Source: Semisulcospira habei (Eukaryota > Mollusca > Gastropoda > Semisulcospiridae). Taken from it: a stretch of 64,000 nt of DNA. Below the pieces are notes generated by a model that saw nothing but the letters and a program-made list of their open reading frames with translations, was not told the origin of the DNA and did no database searches. The stretch is taken from positions 160,522,230-160,586,229 of the forward strand of contig BTPG01000004.1 in NCBI GenBank assembly GCA_036245525.1, read 5' to 3'. Numbering within the stretch: position 1 is the stretch's first letter; each line of letters starts with the position of its first letter. A program made the position numbers and the translations under genes. Shown here one piece after another: positions 1 through 10,788 of this stretch.

Positions 1-2128
1 GGTGACTTCGCTCGTCTGTCACTCCTTAGCCTGCGTCGGATTCGGTTCTCCTGACCCAAGCCTTCGTCCGCCACATCAAGGACTTCTGGCTTCCTTGACG
101 TCCGGCCGCAGATGGCACTTCAGCGATGAGGACTCTCCCGCATCGTGCTTCCCTGGGCGGCCCTGCTCTTCGGTGCATTCGAGCAGCCTGGAGGATTCTT
201 CTAGGATCTTGGGGCTTCACAGCACTCCTCCTTTGCTACTGCCGCCGCTAGCCCGTGGTTCTCTCCGAGGGATCTTCGGCTCCGCCGTCAGTTGGACGAT
301 GCCTTCAGCCTGCACTTCCTACCCTTCTCACTCGGCCTCCAGGGAGTATCGTTATACTTCGGCGCCGCAGTAGTTACCAGTTCGGGCGCTGCCGTCCTTC
401 TTGTCCTCTGCACTTGGATCCTCACCGTTCTTGGACACAGGGGTACCTACCCGCGGCTCCCTTCGTCCTGGCGTCCTCCTGCCTTGACGATCTCCCCGTG
501 TGCTTTGCGGACGCGACCGGACTTCGGACAAGGATGCCCTGATGCAGCGGTGCCACGGTTGGGGTGACTGGTCTCCACAGGTAAGTCGGTCCTCTCACCC
601 TCTCATCGCTTTGTCCATCTCGGCTGGGAGCTCCCCTTCGTCCTACAGGTGCGTGGCGGGGGCCACGGATCCTAGGTTAACACAGCAGGACACAGCCTCC
701 GCATTTGGCTTCCGCTCCTTGGGTGAACATGCGGCGCCGCATCTACTCCTCCTCGATCGTCTCTACGCCCAGCCGCTGCAGCCGCACCTCCGGGTACGCT
801 GGCAGTCACGTCCACGTTGAAGCTGCAAGCCCTTCTGGCAGACCTGCATCGTGTGGAAGGAGCACTCAGTCACCAGGGACTGCTCGTCCTCTCCGACAGT
901 GCGACAGTGATGGCGTACGTATATGACACGGAGTGGGCCTTACGCAAGGACGCCTTCGGATGCTCAGCGCGCGGTGGGAAACGACGTGTCGGCCTCTTCA
1001 CCTTGTGGTGGTACTCCAGCCTCCCCCTGCTTGTCTCCCCGATCCCAGTCCCGCTCGCCTGGCAGTCTTCGCTTATCCATTCAGTGGCACCGTCTCTTCG
1101 CGTCCACTTCCCCCCCGACAGTCGGCGTCCCCTCCTCCTCAAGCTGCAAGATGGCTGTACCACCCTTGCCGGAGCGCCTCCTCCTTCATGCTTGGATGCG
1201 TGCCGCAGGCCCTCGACGCTGGACGCTTCTCGAGGGCATCAGTGGAGGCTAGCGCTTCAGCCCACAAGCACTCGGCTTGACGCTTCTATAGGGAAGATGG
1301 TGAGTACTGTGCTCCTGGGCGGCGCCCGTCGCCGCTCCCCCCACCGACCTAACTACCCAAGCTCGCGGATTTCTTTTCCTGGCTTCTCGGAGACCAAGGT
1401 GGCCTTTGCAGACATAACCTTTCCGACGTTTACTGGTGGCTCTCACCTTTTTCGGCCATGTCAGCGAGCTACACGCGCTTCGGCGCACCCTGCCTGCCTG
1501 CAACTTCGAGCGGTCCGTGCCGTACAGCTCCTTCGGACTCTTGTCTTCTGGCCATGACCACGTCTTCTTGGACTGAGCCACAGGTGTGCACCTTGACTGC
1601 TGTGAGGGACTTCTTCCCCAGGAGTTAAGGCAAGGAGACCCTTGCAAGCCATACACTTTTACCTACTCAGTCACAAGCCGTCCAGAGTGGGTGCACACGC
1701 CTTTGCTGCCGTTATGCCGGCAGGACTGATGCTTCAGCCCAGACGATCTCTTCCTGGCTACGCTCAGTCATACGGTCCGCCTACCAGGATCCCTCCCAAG
1801 GAGGGAAGAGGCTAAAGATACGTGCACACAAGGTACACGCCATGACCGTGAACGTCACGTTCGACCGGAACTGTGCCCTCTTACACATCATGGCGACCGG
1901 GGGACTGGCTGGCAGAATCTACTTCACCTGCCTCTATCCTAGAGATCTGGCAGGCCAGCGAGTCTCCTCGCTTGGGTGGGGGACATCACTGTGGCGCTAC
2001 ACTCCCTCCTGGTGCCTCGGCGCCGTAAATATTCTCCTCCCTAGGGTTGTCGGGAGTTTGTGGCAGGGAGGACGGCCCTTGGGCCCTAAGGTGTGCTGGG
2101 TCGCGGCACCCTCCTCCTATTCGCAATT
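1..2128 (+). mobile_element. Decayed DIRS-like tyrosine-recombinase retroelement remnant
   Basis: GC-rich stretch unlike the AT-rich DNA after it. No long intact frame exists. At about 817-910 one frame reads an RNase H-like segment with VLSDSATVMAYV, which resembles the DIRS-group motif around a catalytic aspartate (SDNATVVAYV type). It is preceded by a leucine/alanine-rich helix as in that group, and the next block (about 1030-1110, another frame) has RLAVFAYPFSG. Several frameshifts separate these pieces, so it is a pseudogene. The assignment rests on remembered family patterns plus the direct/inverted repeat block that follows (2129-2488), which fits DIRS-type termini. The left end lies outside the window. 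Another degraded retroelement is possible. Confidence 0.4.
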
Positions 2129-2488
2129 CCTCCACAAAGTCATGTCATCGGTAATGTTTTTGAAGAAACAAATGCATTTTTCTCTAAAAGGTTTTTTTAA
2201 AAAAAAATACTTACCGATGACATGACTCGGACGACCCTCCCACCTGCCCCGCTTGCCGATGGTGAGCTAAGTATCCTGACTGAATAGTCACACCGTGTAT
2301 CGGATCCGGAAGGGCAGTTAACGGGAGACAACTCTCGGCCCCCTTCGGGGTTCCCCGAGTGCCTCCTGGGTTGTGTCTCAACACAATGGGTTCTTAGGCT
2401 AGAATTGAGTGAGTAGTAGACACCTCCACAAAGTCATGTCATCGGTAAGTATTTTTCGAAAAAATACCTTTTAGAGAAAAATGCATTT
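2129..2488. repeat. DIRS-like terminal block: direct repeat plus long inverted repeat
   Basis: A 26-bp segment at 2129-2154 (starts CCTCCACAAAGTCATG) recurs perfectly as a direct repeat at 2423-2448. In addition 2170-2226 and 2433-2488 are reverse complements over about 55 bp with few mismatches (core GTCATGTCATCGGTAAGTA). About 205 bp lies between the arms. A combination of direct and inverted terminal repeats without simple LTRs is typical of tyrosine-recombinase retroelements. Confidence 0.6.
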
Positions 2489-3879
2489 AAACACGGCTGT
2501 GAGTGAGAAAGATCCGTGTTTTATAGTTTCTTGGTGGTAACGTACGAAAAAGCATGTCAGCCTCTATTCAATATGAACAGTTATTTTTGTCAGTTGTTTA
2601 ATTTAGCTAGGCAGTGTCGCGTTAGACCTTTTAAAAACAACTGCATAGAAACCCGGTCATGACAAGCCTTCAATTCTGCTGAGTCACTCACTGCGTGCTA
2701 TTACGAAGTTAGCGCAGCCTCATGTGATTTGCTTACACTAACATTGAGCTAGCTTAAAACCAGTAGCCAGCTGCAGGCTATTACAAGATACTGAACGGAA
2801 AAGCACGTCGGCCTATGGACAATTGTGCGAATTTAGCAAGGCTAGACTGTGTCACACCGGGAAATAAACCTAACGATCTCACGGCGCAGTAATGGCAGGA
2901 TGTTTTGAAAGAGTAAACAGATGATTGAGCTTTTTGAACAGTCATTGTTATTACTTCCGTGCCGCCGCGGCTCATGTTAGTAGCTTGCTTTTGCAAGTGA
3001 AACAGATTTTACATAGGTTTTAGCAACAGGACTGACGGTGGGGACCTGTAGCACCTTGGCAAAGAAAGGATTTTGGCTTTGTATCTGAATAATTGATTGA
3101 TTGATAACTCACTCAACACCCTGGTCAAGCCTTCAAATTGTGGAATCCAATGTAAACAAATGACGTATGGCCTTAGCAAATCGTCGGACGAGTATCCAAT
3201 GTAAACAATGACGTATGACGACGCGTCGACGTCAGGAACGCCGTTTCTATCAAGCAACCACGCTGACTGAGCGCCAGGGTGTAAACGTAAGATTGAACCT
3301 TCTCAAGAGAGCCATTTACTTACTAACACTTTTGTGTCGCAAACAACTAAGAAATGAGAGGCAGCGAGACAGAATGCAGAGTTAAATGACTCTTAACATA
3401 AAGTCTTTAGTCTTCTGTTAACTCCAAGCGGTTACGTTGGCACCGCGGTTTCTAAGATAAACAAATGATGTATGGCCTTAGCAAATCATCCGACGCCGTC
3501 GGACGAGTATCCAATGTAAACAAATGACGTACGCTAGAAATGAGTCTGACTGGTATCCAATGTAAACAAATGACGTAGTACAATAGATACCGTGTTCTTA
3601 CCATGAGCGCCGTTTCTATCGTACTACGTCATAGGGCCTTAGTAATGGGACTAAGTTCACAGTGCCAATTTGTGCACACAGCCGCTGTGTTTCATGTGAC
3701 ATACAACTGAAGTATGGTGAAGTGTTCTGCGGACTGACTGGAGTCTACAATATTTATGCATGCTGAATAAAGATTTTGTGTTTGTCTGTGTGTATATCGA
3801 GGGTTGACTGCCGAAACGTATATCACTTTTTGTTGGAGATTTTGACTTTTTGGTATCATCAGACGCAGCTCATAGAGCT
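2489..3879. other. Non-coding stretch with a short repeated motif
   Basis: No coding region recognised. Between 3145 and 3577 the motif ATCCAATGTAAACAAATGAC followed by GTA occurs at 3145-3167, 3194-3215 (one base shorter), 3509-3531 and 3555-3577. A degenerate copy lies near 3454-3472. Two copies are followed by the same GGCCTTAGCAAATC sequence, so the repeated unit is larger than the motif. Confidence 0.6.
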
Positions 3880-4470
3880 TGGGTGGCACAATAGTATTGA
3901 ATGCGGAGCTGTAGTCCACAAATAACACCCTAACATACGTGTTGGCCTTCTCAAGATGTTCCAGTGCACGATGCAGCCCCAGGGATACGGCATCTTCCAC
4001 TGACCAATTCGCCCGATAGGCAAACTGGTAGGGATCTAAGGTGGGTGGGATAACAGTTTTAATGTGTTGCAGAACCAGACGCTCAAACGTTTTCATAATG
4101 ACAGACGTAAGGGCAACAGGCCTGTAATCATTTTTTTTGGACTTTTTCGGGACCGGAATGATAACAGATTTTTTGAAGCATAGTGGAACTTTACAGATTC
4201 TGAGGGACCAGTTAAAGATGTCTGTGAAAACGTTTGAGAGCTGGCTAGCACAGTCACGGAGCAGGCTGGGCGAAATTTCATCCGGGCCTGCAGCTTTACG
4301 GACATTCAACCTCTCAAGCATTTGCTTGACATCGTGTTCATAGACAACAAAAGGCTGAGTGTCCTCGTTACTGAGTGTATGCAGCACAGGGGGGTGGTCA
4401 TTTTGCTTGTGTGTCTGCTGGTTTAGATGCTTGCTTGTATTTGGTAATTTTCTGTAAGCCTTGCCATAAG
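3880..4470 (-). pseudogene. CR1/Rex1-like LINE reverse transcriptase fragment
   Basis: The minus strand encodes the front half of a non-LTR reverse transcriptase. Visible are VRKAAGPDEISPSLLRDC (RT region 0/1), SVIIPVPKKSKKNDYRPVAL, FERLVLQHIK, and motif A as LFVDYSSAFNTI with the catalytic Asp. The match stops just after motif A at about 3880, so motifs B and C are missing. Upstream the match fades near 4470, next to the dispersed GGTCA repeat. It is therefore an internal fragment with no endonuclease. The wording resembles the CR1/Rex1/L2 group, and the C-terminal half of a related element lies at 58560-59477 on the other strand. Confidence 0.75.
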
Positions 4471-4507
4471 TCACGTGAGCTGTTTGTGGACAGATTATTT
4501 TCAAGCT

Positions 4508-5350
4508 TACATTCAATACTATTCACAACTTAAAACCCAAAATTTGGTACAGAGATACCTGATGGTAAGACCTATCATGGATACTAATTTGGACGACCCC
4601 TTGAAAATGTCAAGGGTCACAAGAGGCTGGCAAATGTGTGAAATGCTGATTTTTTTAAAATAAAATTGTTAGTATTCCCAAATTTGTGCAAATTTTTCAA
4701 CCAAATTTGGTACAAAGATAGCTGATGATAAGACCTTCCTATGCATACTAATTTAGTCGACTCATCACAAAGGTCAAGGGTCACGGGGGGGGGGGGGGGT
4801 TGACAGATGTGTGAAAAATGCTTACATTTTCAGAAAACCTGGATTTTGCTGCAGAAGCCAGCCCTTATCACACAGGCCACACATATGTAAATCGGTCATA
4901 CATGTGAGCCATAATGGCTTTGCCTTTCTTGTTCTCACAATTCACAACTTCAAACCCAAATCTGGTATAGAGATACCTGATGGTAAGACCTATCTATGCA
5001 TACTAATTTGGATGACCCCTCGGAAAGGTCAAGGGTCACAAGAGGCCGGCAAATGTGTAAAATACCAAATTTTGATAAAATTGTATGTATTGTCAACATT
5101 TTTGCAAATTTTTCAATCAAATTTGGCACAAAGGCAGCCGATGATAAGACCCTTCTTATGCATACCAATTTAGTCGACTCATCCCAAAGGTCAAGGGGGG
5201 TTGACAGATGTGTGAAAAATGCTTACATTTTGAGAGAACATGGATTTTGCTGGTGCAGAAGCTATCCCTTTACTTATTGTCACAAAGTCCACACGTGTAA
5301 ATCGGTCATACACGTGAGCCATAATGGCATTGCCTTTGTTGGTTTTTTTT
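4508..5350 (+). repeat. Dispersed GGTCA modular repeat, tandem pair of partial copies
   Basis: Two successive partial copies of a family found about nine times in the window. Each has a module reading TACCTGATGGTAAGACCTAT then GACCCCT..AAGGTCAAGGGTCAC, a second diverged module (AGCTGATGATAAGACC), and an end block ACGTGAGCCATAATGG. The first copy ends near 4938, the second near 5345. A run of 15 G (4785-4799) sits in the second module of the first copy. Confidence 0.7.
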
Positions 5351-5706
5351 TTTTGCTCTTTTCCTTGGTATGCGCTTGGTCTAGATCTAGCCATTAGTAT
5401 GCTGTCTTGTCTGATACAGCAACAGGAATTCTGAAAAGGAAGAATAGCACGAGCAGTAAAATGACATCACTATAATCATGACGTCATGGCATTGCTAGTC
5501 CCATGATACCATATACACAGTGAAGAATTTGATGTCAATTCAGAAACATTGTATAATCATACCTGTCAAGTTTCCGCTGCCTATTACCATAAGATTTTGC
5601 ATGTCATACCATAAGTTTGAACAAAAAAAACATAAGAACTGCGTAATAATGCACCAATCCTGTTAATTCATTAAAATTTACAGTTTACTGATGTTCTTGG
5701 TTGTAT

Positions 5707-8000
5707 TCACCAACCAGTACAAGACCTGGCTTTCTTAATCATGCTGTCAGTCACCACAAAGTCATGACAACATGAATCAGAATTAAGTTTGATCTGCAAG
5801 AAGGCAGTCAGGGTGTCTGGGCTCATGCTGCTCATGGAAAAGACCCTCTCGCTGTCAGCATTGCTGTGGGGAAGACAGAGCAGAGCAGGCAACACTTTTC
5901 CCAACAAAGGGAACCTAATTTCACCAAAACTTGTCTTTGTTTTCAGAATGTCCCTCCACACAACATCTAGTTTCGTTCTCTCCCCTTCATGATCCAGTAG
6001 TGCCACCTCATCTTCTCCCATCAATTGCAAGTCCTCCCACTCCTCTTTCAGTTCCTCATGATCAACATCAGGAGCAAACTTGGATGCCAGACTCACAATG
6101 TCAGCATAATCATGTTCCTCTCTCTTACCCATGTCCAGGACTTGTAGCTGTGCCAGGATTTCGCTGGAAAAGGGGAACTTGTCCAGCATCTTTTTAACAC
6201 AGGCAACATAGAAAGAGCGCACTTCACCTAGGAACTTATGTTGTGTGGCTGGTGAAATCTCCTCACAGTCGGCCAAGATGCGCTGACAATCCATGCCGTC
6301 AGCTAGTAAATCGTCAGACAGCTGGTTTTGTCTGTCTGAATAGTCTACTTCAGTCAGCTGAGTGCTCTTGATCAGATGCATCTTGATTCTTCACAAACTT
6401 GCACATGAACATTTTCAGCAGCCTTGTCATCTCTGGAATAAGCCTGCCCGCCTGAAAGACTTTGTTAAAGTTATTCAGAAGAGGAAGGACAAACTTGAGG
6501 AAGGAGAGGGTCAGCTTTGTCAAAGGGTTTTCCATGTGTGTTAAAATCCTCTTCGCCTTGCCTGGCTTTTCACACTCAGGGTGGCTTCTAAAGTAGATGA
6601 GGAGGGGAGGGTACTGCTGTAGCATTCTGTTAACAACCCTCTCCAAGCTCAGCCATCTGGTAGGGCAGTGCTTGAGGATCATCCTTTCCTCCACCTGCAA
6701 ACAGCTGGAACTCTTTAAAGTGAGCCCCCCCCCCCCCCCCCCCCCCCCCCCTTTTGGAACTGGAAACACAAAAGACAACAATATAAAATGGGACACTGCA
6801 ACAGAAATGTACTGGCAAAATGCAATTATAAAATAACATTACTAAAATAAAACTAGCAATAAAAACACTACATACCTGTGCTCAAAGAAATAGTAGATGT
6901 CAATCAAGATGTCATCCACTGGAACAGACATCACCTTGATAGCAGCCTTAGCGCAGAGGTTGGCCAGATGACAGATGCAGCCAAGGGTGAAAATGTCTGG
7001 GTTCTTCTGTTGCAGGCGAGACAGGACAGAGTTGTGTTTGCCCATCATTACGTTGCAGTTGTCACTGGTAAATCCGACCATGTTCTTCCAGGGAATATTC
7101 TGCCCACTGTTTAAACAATATGAGTGATTATTAGAGGCAGATCGTATGCTATCTAAAATAATTAATAACCCACCGTTAACATCTAAAACCAAAAAATTTG
7201 CCGAGCTCATCGAAATTACCTGCCCGCGAATTGACCAAAATGTATACCAAATACGACGTCAATACTCTTAGAAAGAAAAAAAGGTGGTGGAGATTGGTGG
7301 TGGTGAATATTTTTACAATAAAAATCACTTAATCACTGTAGCAACTGCATCAAACAAGTCATCCGCTGTGTCCTCCAGAAAGCACTGGAAGGCCAAGGAT
7401 CCTGGTGTTTGTCCCCGACTCCATGTTCAAAATCCGAACCAGCACTACAAGGCGTTTTTCATAGTTCTTGTCGTTACTTTCGTGTATGAGTAACAAAAAT
7501 GGTCCATTTCTGCACCTTTCAAAAATAGGAGTTGTAAGCTCCGTCGATAGGCACCTTTTGATTATCTGGGTGGCCTTTGTTCGTTTGCAGGCGAAGGCAG
7601 TGGCAGCTTTCGAGTCGGGAAACATTTTTCTGACCAAATCAGTTAAATGGTCAGCGGTAGTTGATGGCAAATTATGATCCGCCAAAAACTTGCAAAAAAG
7701 TAATTCAGCCTCCGTCACACATTGGTCAACATTCGCCTTTTTAATTTGCTGTCTAAATTGTTGATCGATGGGAATGTGCTGCTTCAATTTTTGCACTGCA
7801 TGCTTGTGTGTCTCTGAAAATGTCTAACAACATCGAATCTGCCAGATGCAGCCACTTTCACGACATGCTTTACAATAAGCAAATTCTCTTCCTTCTTCTG
7901 AACTAGTGATCATCTTCTGAAACTCCTTATCAGTCTCCCATTCAGGCTGGTAACGCCCACAGTAGATTTTGGCCTTTTTTGCTGGAGGTTCTGAAGCCAT
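5707..8000 (-). pseudogene. hAT transposase pseudogene, ZBED/zinc-finger-862-like
   Basis: Minus-strand coding in several blocks. At about 8000-7800: MASEPPAKKAK start, then a zinc finger (YCKACRES, with the distal His pair in a shifted frame). At 7795-7345: a helical segment. At about 7109-6873: IPWKNMVGFTSDNCNVMMGKHNSVL with the catalytic-fold aspartate region of hAT enzymes, ending at a GTATGT donor. From about 6759: CPTRWLSLERVV. At 6380-5709: the C-terminal dimerisation region with LPHSNADSERVFS. Introns are visible at about 6872-6760 (acceptor TTTCCAG) and upstream of 7109. At least four frameshifts break it, so no working transposase is made. An alternative upstream start lies at 8126. 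Confidence 0.75.
6725..6751. repeat. Poly(C) tract, 27 nt
   Basis: Twenty-seven consecutive C on the + strand. On the coding (minus) strand of the hAT gene it is a G run just inside the exon that begins after the TTTCCAG acceptor near 6760. It disrupts the reading frame. Confidence 0.95.
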
Positions 8001-8291
8001 TTCCACGTGTTTGCCTTCTCTTTTGAATGAGTGAATCATCTGTGAATGACGGCGTTGATCGATAGTGAGGATATACGCATGCGTGCAGCCCTCTACTTCC
8101 GGCCGAACAGTTACCGCAAGCTTCATGTTGTCAGTATGTCCTGAAACGAACCTTTGCGATGTTTTGGGTTTTTTTAAAATTTAAAATGGAAAAAAGTGTA
8201 ATATCTTTGGCTTGCGCCGTAAGACTTGAAAATCGCCGAAATTCCGTAAGAATTACACGAAAAACGTAAGACTTGACAGGTATGTATAATA

Positions 8292-8689
8292 CTGTCATAT
8301 GGTTCTTTGCGACAATTTAGGAACATTGTGTAACACCGACGTGTTTGGCATTGGCGCCTTTACCTCCACGTCACCTGATCCTTATTGAGAGTTGAGAATT
8401 TTTACTTCTTATTTTTTTCTGCAATGAATTACTTTTTATGAAACAGTTGAAAAGGTACAAAGCTGGCTAACGAACTCATCCCGGCTGTTTGGCCCAGTGC
8501 TAGTACTGCACACTTAGTTTCTTCCAGGCGAGCCGAGAAACTGGGTAACAGCTGGTGCGGGCGTGCTGAGGCAGCAAGTCTCCCAGCTGTTAGGCTGGTT
8601 GATGAAGCTGGCTTCCTGATAAGCGCAGTACAGCAGGGAAAATGACTGCCTTTTGTTTTTCATGACTTTCTTATTTACTGTTCAAGTGT
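8292..8689. other. Unannotated spacer
   Basis: AT-rich to mixed sequence between the hAT element and SINE-1. No gene, repeat or RNA recognised. Confidence 0.5.
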
Positions 8690-9906
8690 GTGATGTAATA
8701 ATAATAATACCGTTATTATATAGGCGCTTCTTCTCAATTTTGGGCGAATCGACTCAAAGCTCCGCGACCCCCACCCGGGTCTGCCCTGGGGGACTTGGGT
8801 GGGGTTAGGTACTTTTTAGTTCCCAGGGTCACCCTGGTCAGCCCCACAGGGTGAGTTTTTCTCTCTATTCTGGGACCCCACCCGGGTCTGCCCTGGGGGA
8901 CTTGGGTGGGGTTAGGTATTTTTTAGTTCCCAGGGTCACCCTGGTCAGCCCCACAGGGTGGGGTTTTCTCTCTATTCTGGGGCATGTGTTTCTGTCTACC
9001 CGAGGTCCATTCACCTGTATTTGCCTTTTTTAAACTCTCCCTACTGTCTGCACTGCCTGTAGCTCTTGATATTGGATGTGTGTTGCTAAATGGTCTTAGC
9101 TTTATTTAGGCCCCATGTGTTAGGTTTATTTAATGTGTTTGACCGGCTGGCGACATACATTCAATGTTCTGTTTAGTTGGTTGTTTTTTTTTTTTCACAA
9201 GCAGTGCAGGCACGTCCTGAGAAAGCCTTGTTGCTGTCGGGACGTTAAGCAATGTACAATCAATCTCTCTATTCTGGGGCATGTGTTTCTCTCTACCCGA
9301 GGTCCATTCACCTGTATTTGCCTTTTTAAAACTCTCCCTACTGTCTGCACTGCCTGTAGCTCTTGATATTGGATGTGTGTTGCTAAATGGTCTTAGCTTT
9401 ATTTAGCCCCATTTGTTAGGTTTATTTAACGTATTTGACCGGCTGGTGACATACATTCAATGTTCTGTTTATTTTTTTTTTTTCACAAGCAGTGCAGGCA
9501 CGTCCTGAGAAAGCCTTGTTGCTGTCGGGACGTTAAGCAATGTACAATCAATCAATCAAAGCTCCGCGAACTGAAACCCAACACGCACACTCACACAACA
9601 GACACGGATCTACGCCATTTATGACAAACACGGTACAAGACAGACAAAGGGCCAGTTCAGCTACTGAAGTTACAGAGATTTTTGATCACTTGTATTTGAA
9701 ATTTGTAAAGTGGCCTGAAACCGGTACCAAAGTGTGGGTGGGGGGTGGAAGAACCGGAGTACCCGGAGAAAGAACCCCTGACGGTCCACCCGAATTAACA
9801 GTGACACTTACCAGAGGAGAAAAGTCCGACGCCGGAACCCGTTTTCGAACCTCACACCTTTGGCATTGGTGGCAGGCGCCTTAACCACTGCGCCACGGAC
9901 CGCCCC
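8690..9906 (-). mobile_element. SINE-1 copy (tRNA-derived SINE), interrupted by SINE-2
   Basis: Reads on the minus strand from 9906 to 8690. The head has a box A-like sequence (complement of CCACTGCGCCAC at 9885-9896) and a box B (GGTTCGAA; complement at 9844-9851), typical of a tRNA-derived pol III promoter. The body includes GGGGTTCTTTCTCCGGGTAC. The tail region contains AAGCGCCTATATAATAAC followed by ATT repeats near 8697. Removing the insertion at 8768-9555 and one target duplication leaves about 415 bp, close to the second copy at 15688-16256. Confidence 0.75.
8768..9555 (+). mobile_element. SINE-2 insertion with partial tandem duplication
   Basis: Flanked by a perfect 14-bp target duplication TCAAAGCTCCGCGA (8754-8767 and 9556-9569). 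The head of about 103 bp (ACCCGGGTCTGCCCTGGGGG...TCTCTATTCTGG) occurs twice. The body then runs to GTTAAGCAATGTACAATCA at about 9265 and is repeated from TCTCTATTCTGGGGCATG to 9555. This gives head-head-body-body instead of the simple form of about 388 bp seen at 52899-53286. The tail is ATCA repeats. Confidence 0.8.
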
Positions 9907-10156
9907 TGATGTAAAACTTTCTTTGCTTAAAAGCAGACATTCTGCCCAACACACTGACACCAAACACACTATAGTTGTGCCAAACCAATAGGCAGCAAGA
10001 TAAGGTAAAGATAAAGAAATAAGAAAGGATTTCACTGTCTGTGTTGAGTTTCGTCACAAAATGGATGATGTTCCAACATCAATAACACAGATACGATACA
10101 AACTACATCAAAATGGACTTGCATGTGCTAGAAGTAACATGCCTAGAGTAAGTAAT

Positions 10157-10786
10157 GACGCAAAAAAACTGGTTGACGGTCCTGGTGCAGCTGAGGCGGC
10201 GCCAAACTCAAATAACAACTTTGTGTATACTTTCAGTGCTGCGGTGGCAGGCAAGCGCCCCACCAAAGACTTCTCTTGTCAAACCCCAACTTCTTGGTTG
10301 GGGGCGGATCCTCGGATCCTCTCGCCCCTGGAGAGTAACCCTCCTCCGGTGGTGACGAGGAGCCAGGGAACGCAGAGGGCGGACGCTACCGGTCCGGTGG
10401 CACCACCTTCTGCTGCCCCTAAGCCTCAGCCCCCACCCAAAACTTCTAGTTTGTCAACGCCAAAGGTTTCTGGCTCTGGTCAGCCTTCTAAGGCCGCTAA
10501 CTCTAGCGGCAGGACCGCTGCCCAGGACCAGAAGTCTAAGAAATCTATGGGACCGCCGTGCGCACGGGCCCAGAAGGGGAACACTGATGTCCCCCTTCAA
10601 AACAAATATGCTGCATTAGAGGAGCAGATGGAGGGAGTGGAAGTTGCCGATGCTGCGGCAGCTCCACCTCCTTCATCACCTAAGAACCAGAGGAGGCCCG
10701 GGAGCCGGCCCCCCTCTGTTTCTCCGACTCCTTCCAAGGCAAAGGAAAAAGGGGGGAAAAACTCCGCACCCCCAGATAAGACATAA
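10157..10786 (+). pseudogene. LINE copy A: C-terminal part of ORF1
   Basis: In-frame remnant of the Pro/Ser/Lys-rich C-terminal half of ORF1, the nucleic-acid-binding protein of the LINE. The zinc knuckles seen in copy D are lost by truncation. An open frame extends upstream to an ATG at 10061, but 10061-10156 is flanking DNA, so that start is fortuitous. The stop TAA (10784-10786) is two bases before the ORF2 ATG at 10789, the same spacing as in copy D. The short G run near the end (GGGGGG) is not expanded here, unlike copies B and C. Confidence 0.8.
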
Positions 10787-10788
10787 TC

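Larger units (their letters stand above)
5559..8283 (-). mobile_element. hAT-like DNA transposon, non-autonomous by decay
   Basis: Terminal inverted repeat CATACCTGTCAAGT is perfect at both ends (5558-5571 and the complement at 8271-8284). If the ends are placed one base inward, flanking 8-mers GTATAATC (5551-5558) and GTATAATA (8284-8291) form a 7/8 target duplication, the length expected for hAT. Subterminal TAAG-containing repeats occur near both ends (about 5585-5635 and 8215-8270). The interior holds a broken hAT transposase on the minus strand. Confidence 0.8.

Noticed and set aside
817..1557. 246-codon open frame as an intact gene
   Set aside because: GC-rich DNA gives long chance frames; only the first 40 codons resemble a retroelement RNase H, and the match changes frame afterwards.
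6597..6836. + strand frame with a poly-proline run
   Set aside because: The prolines come only from the poly(C) tract; the minus-strand hAT transposase explains the region.
9844..9896. tRNA gene on the minus strand
   Set aside because: A and B boxes are present but no full cloverleaf, and the sequence continues into a SINE body shared with 15688-16256.
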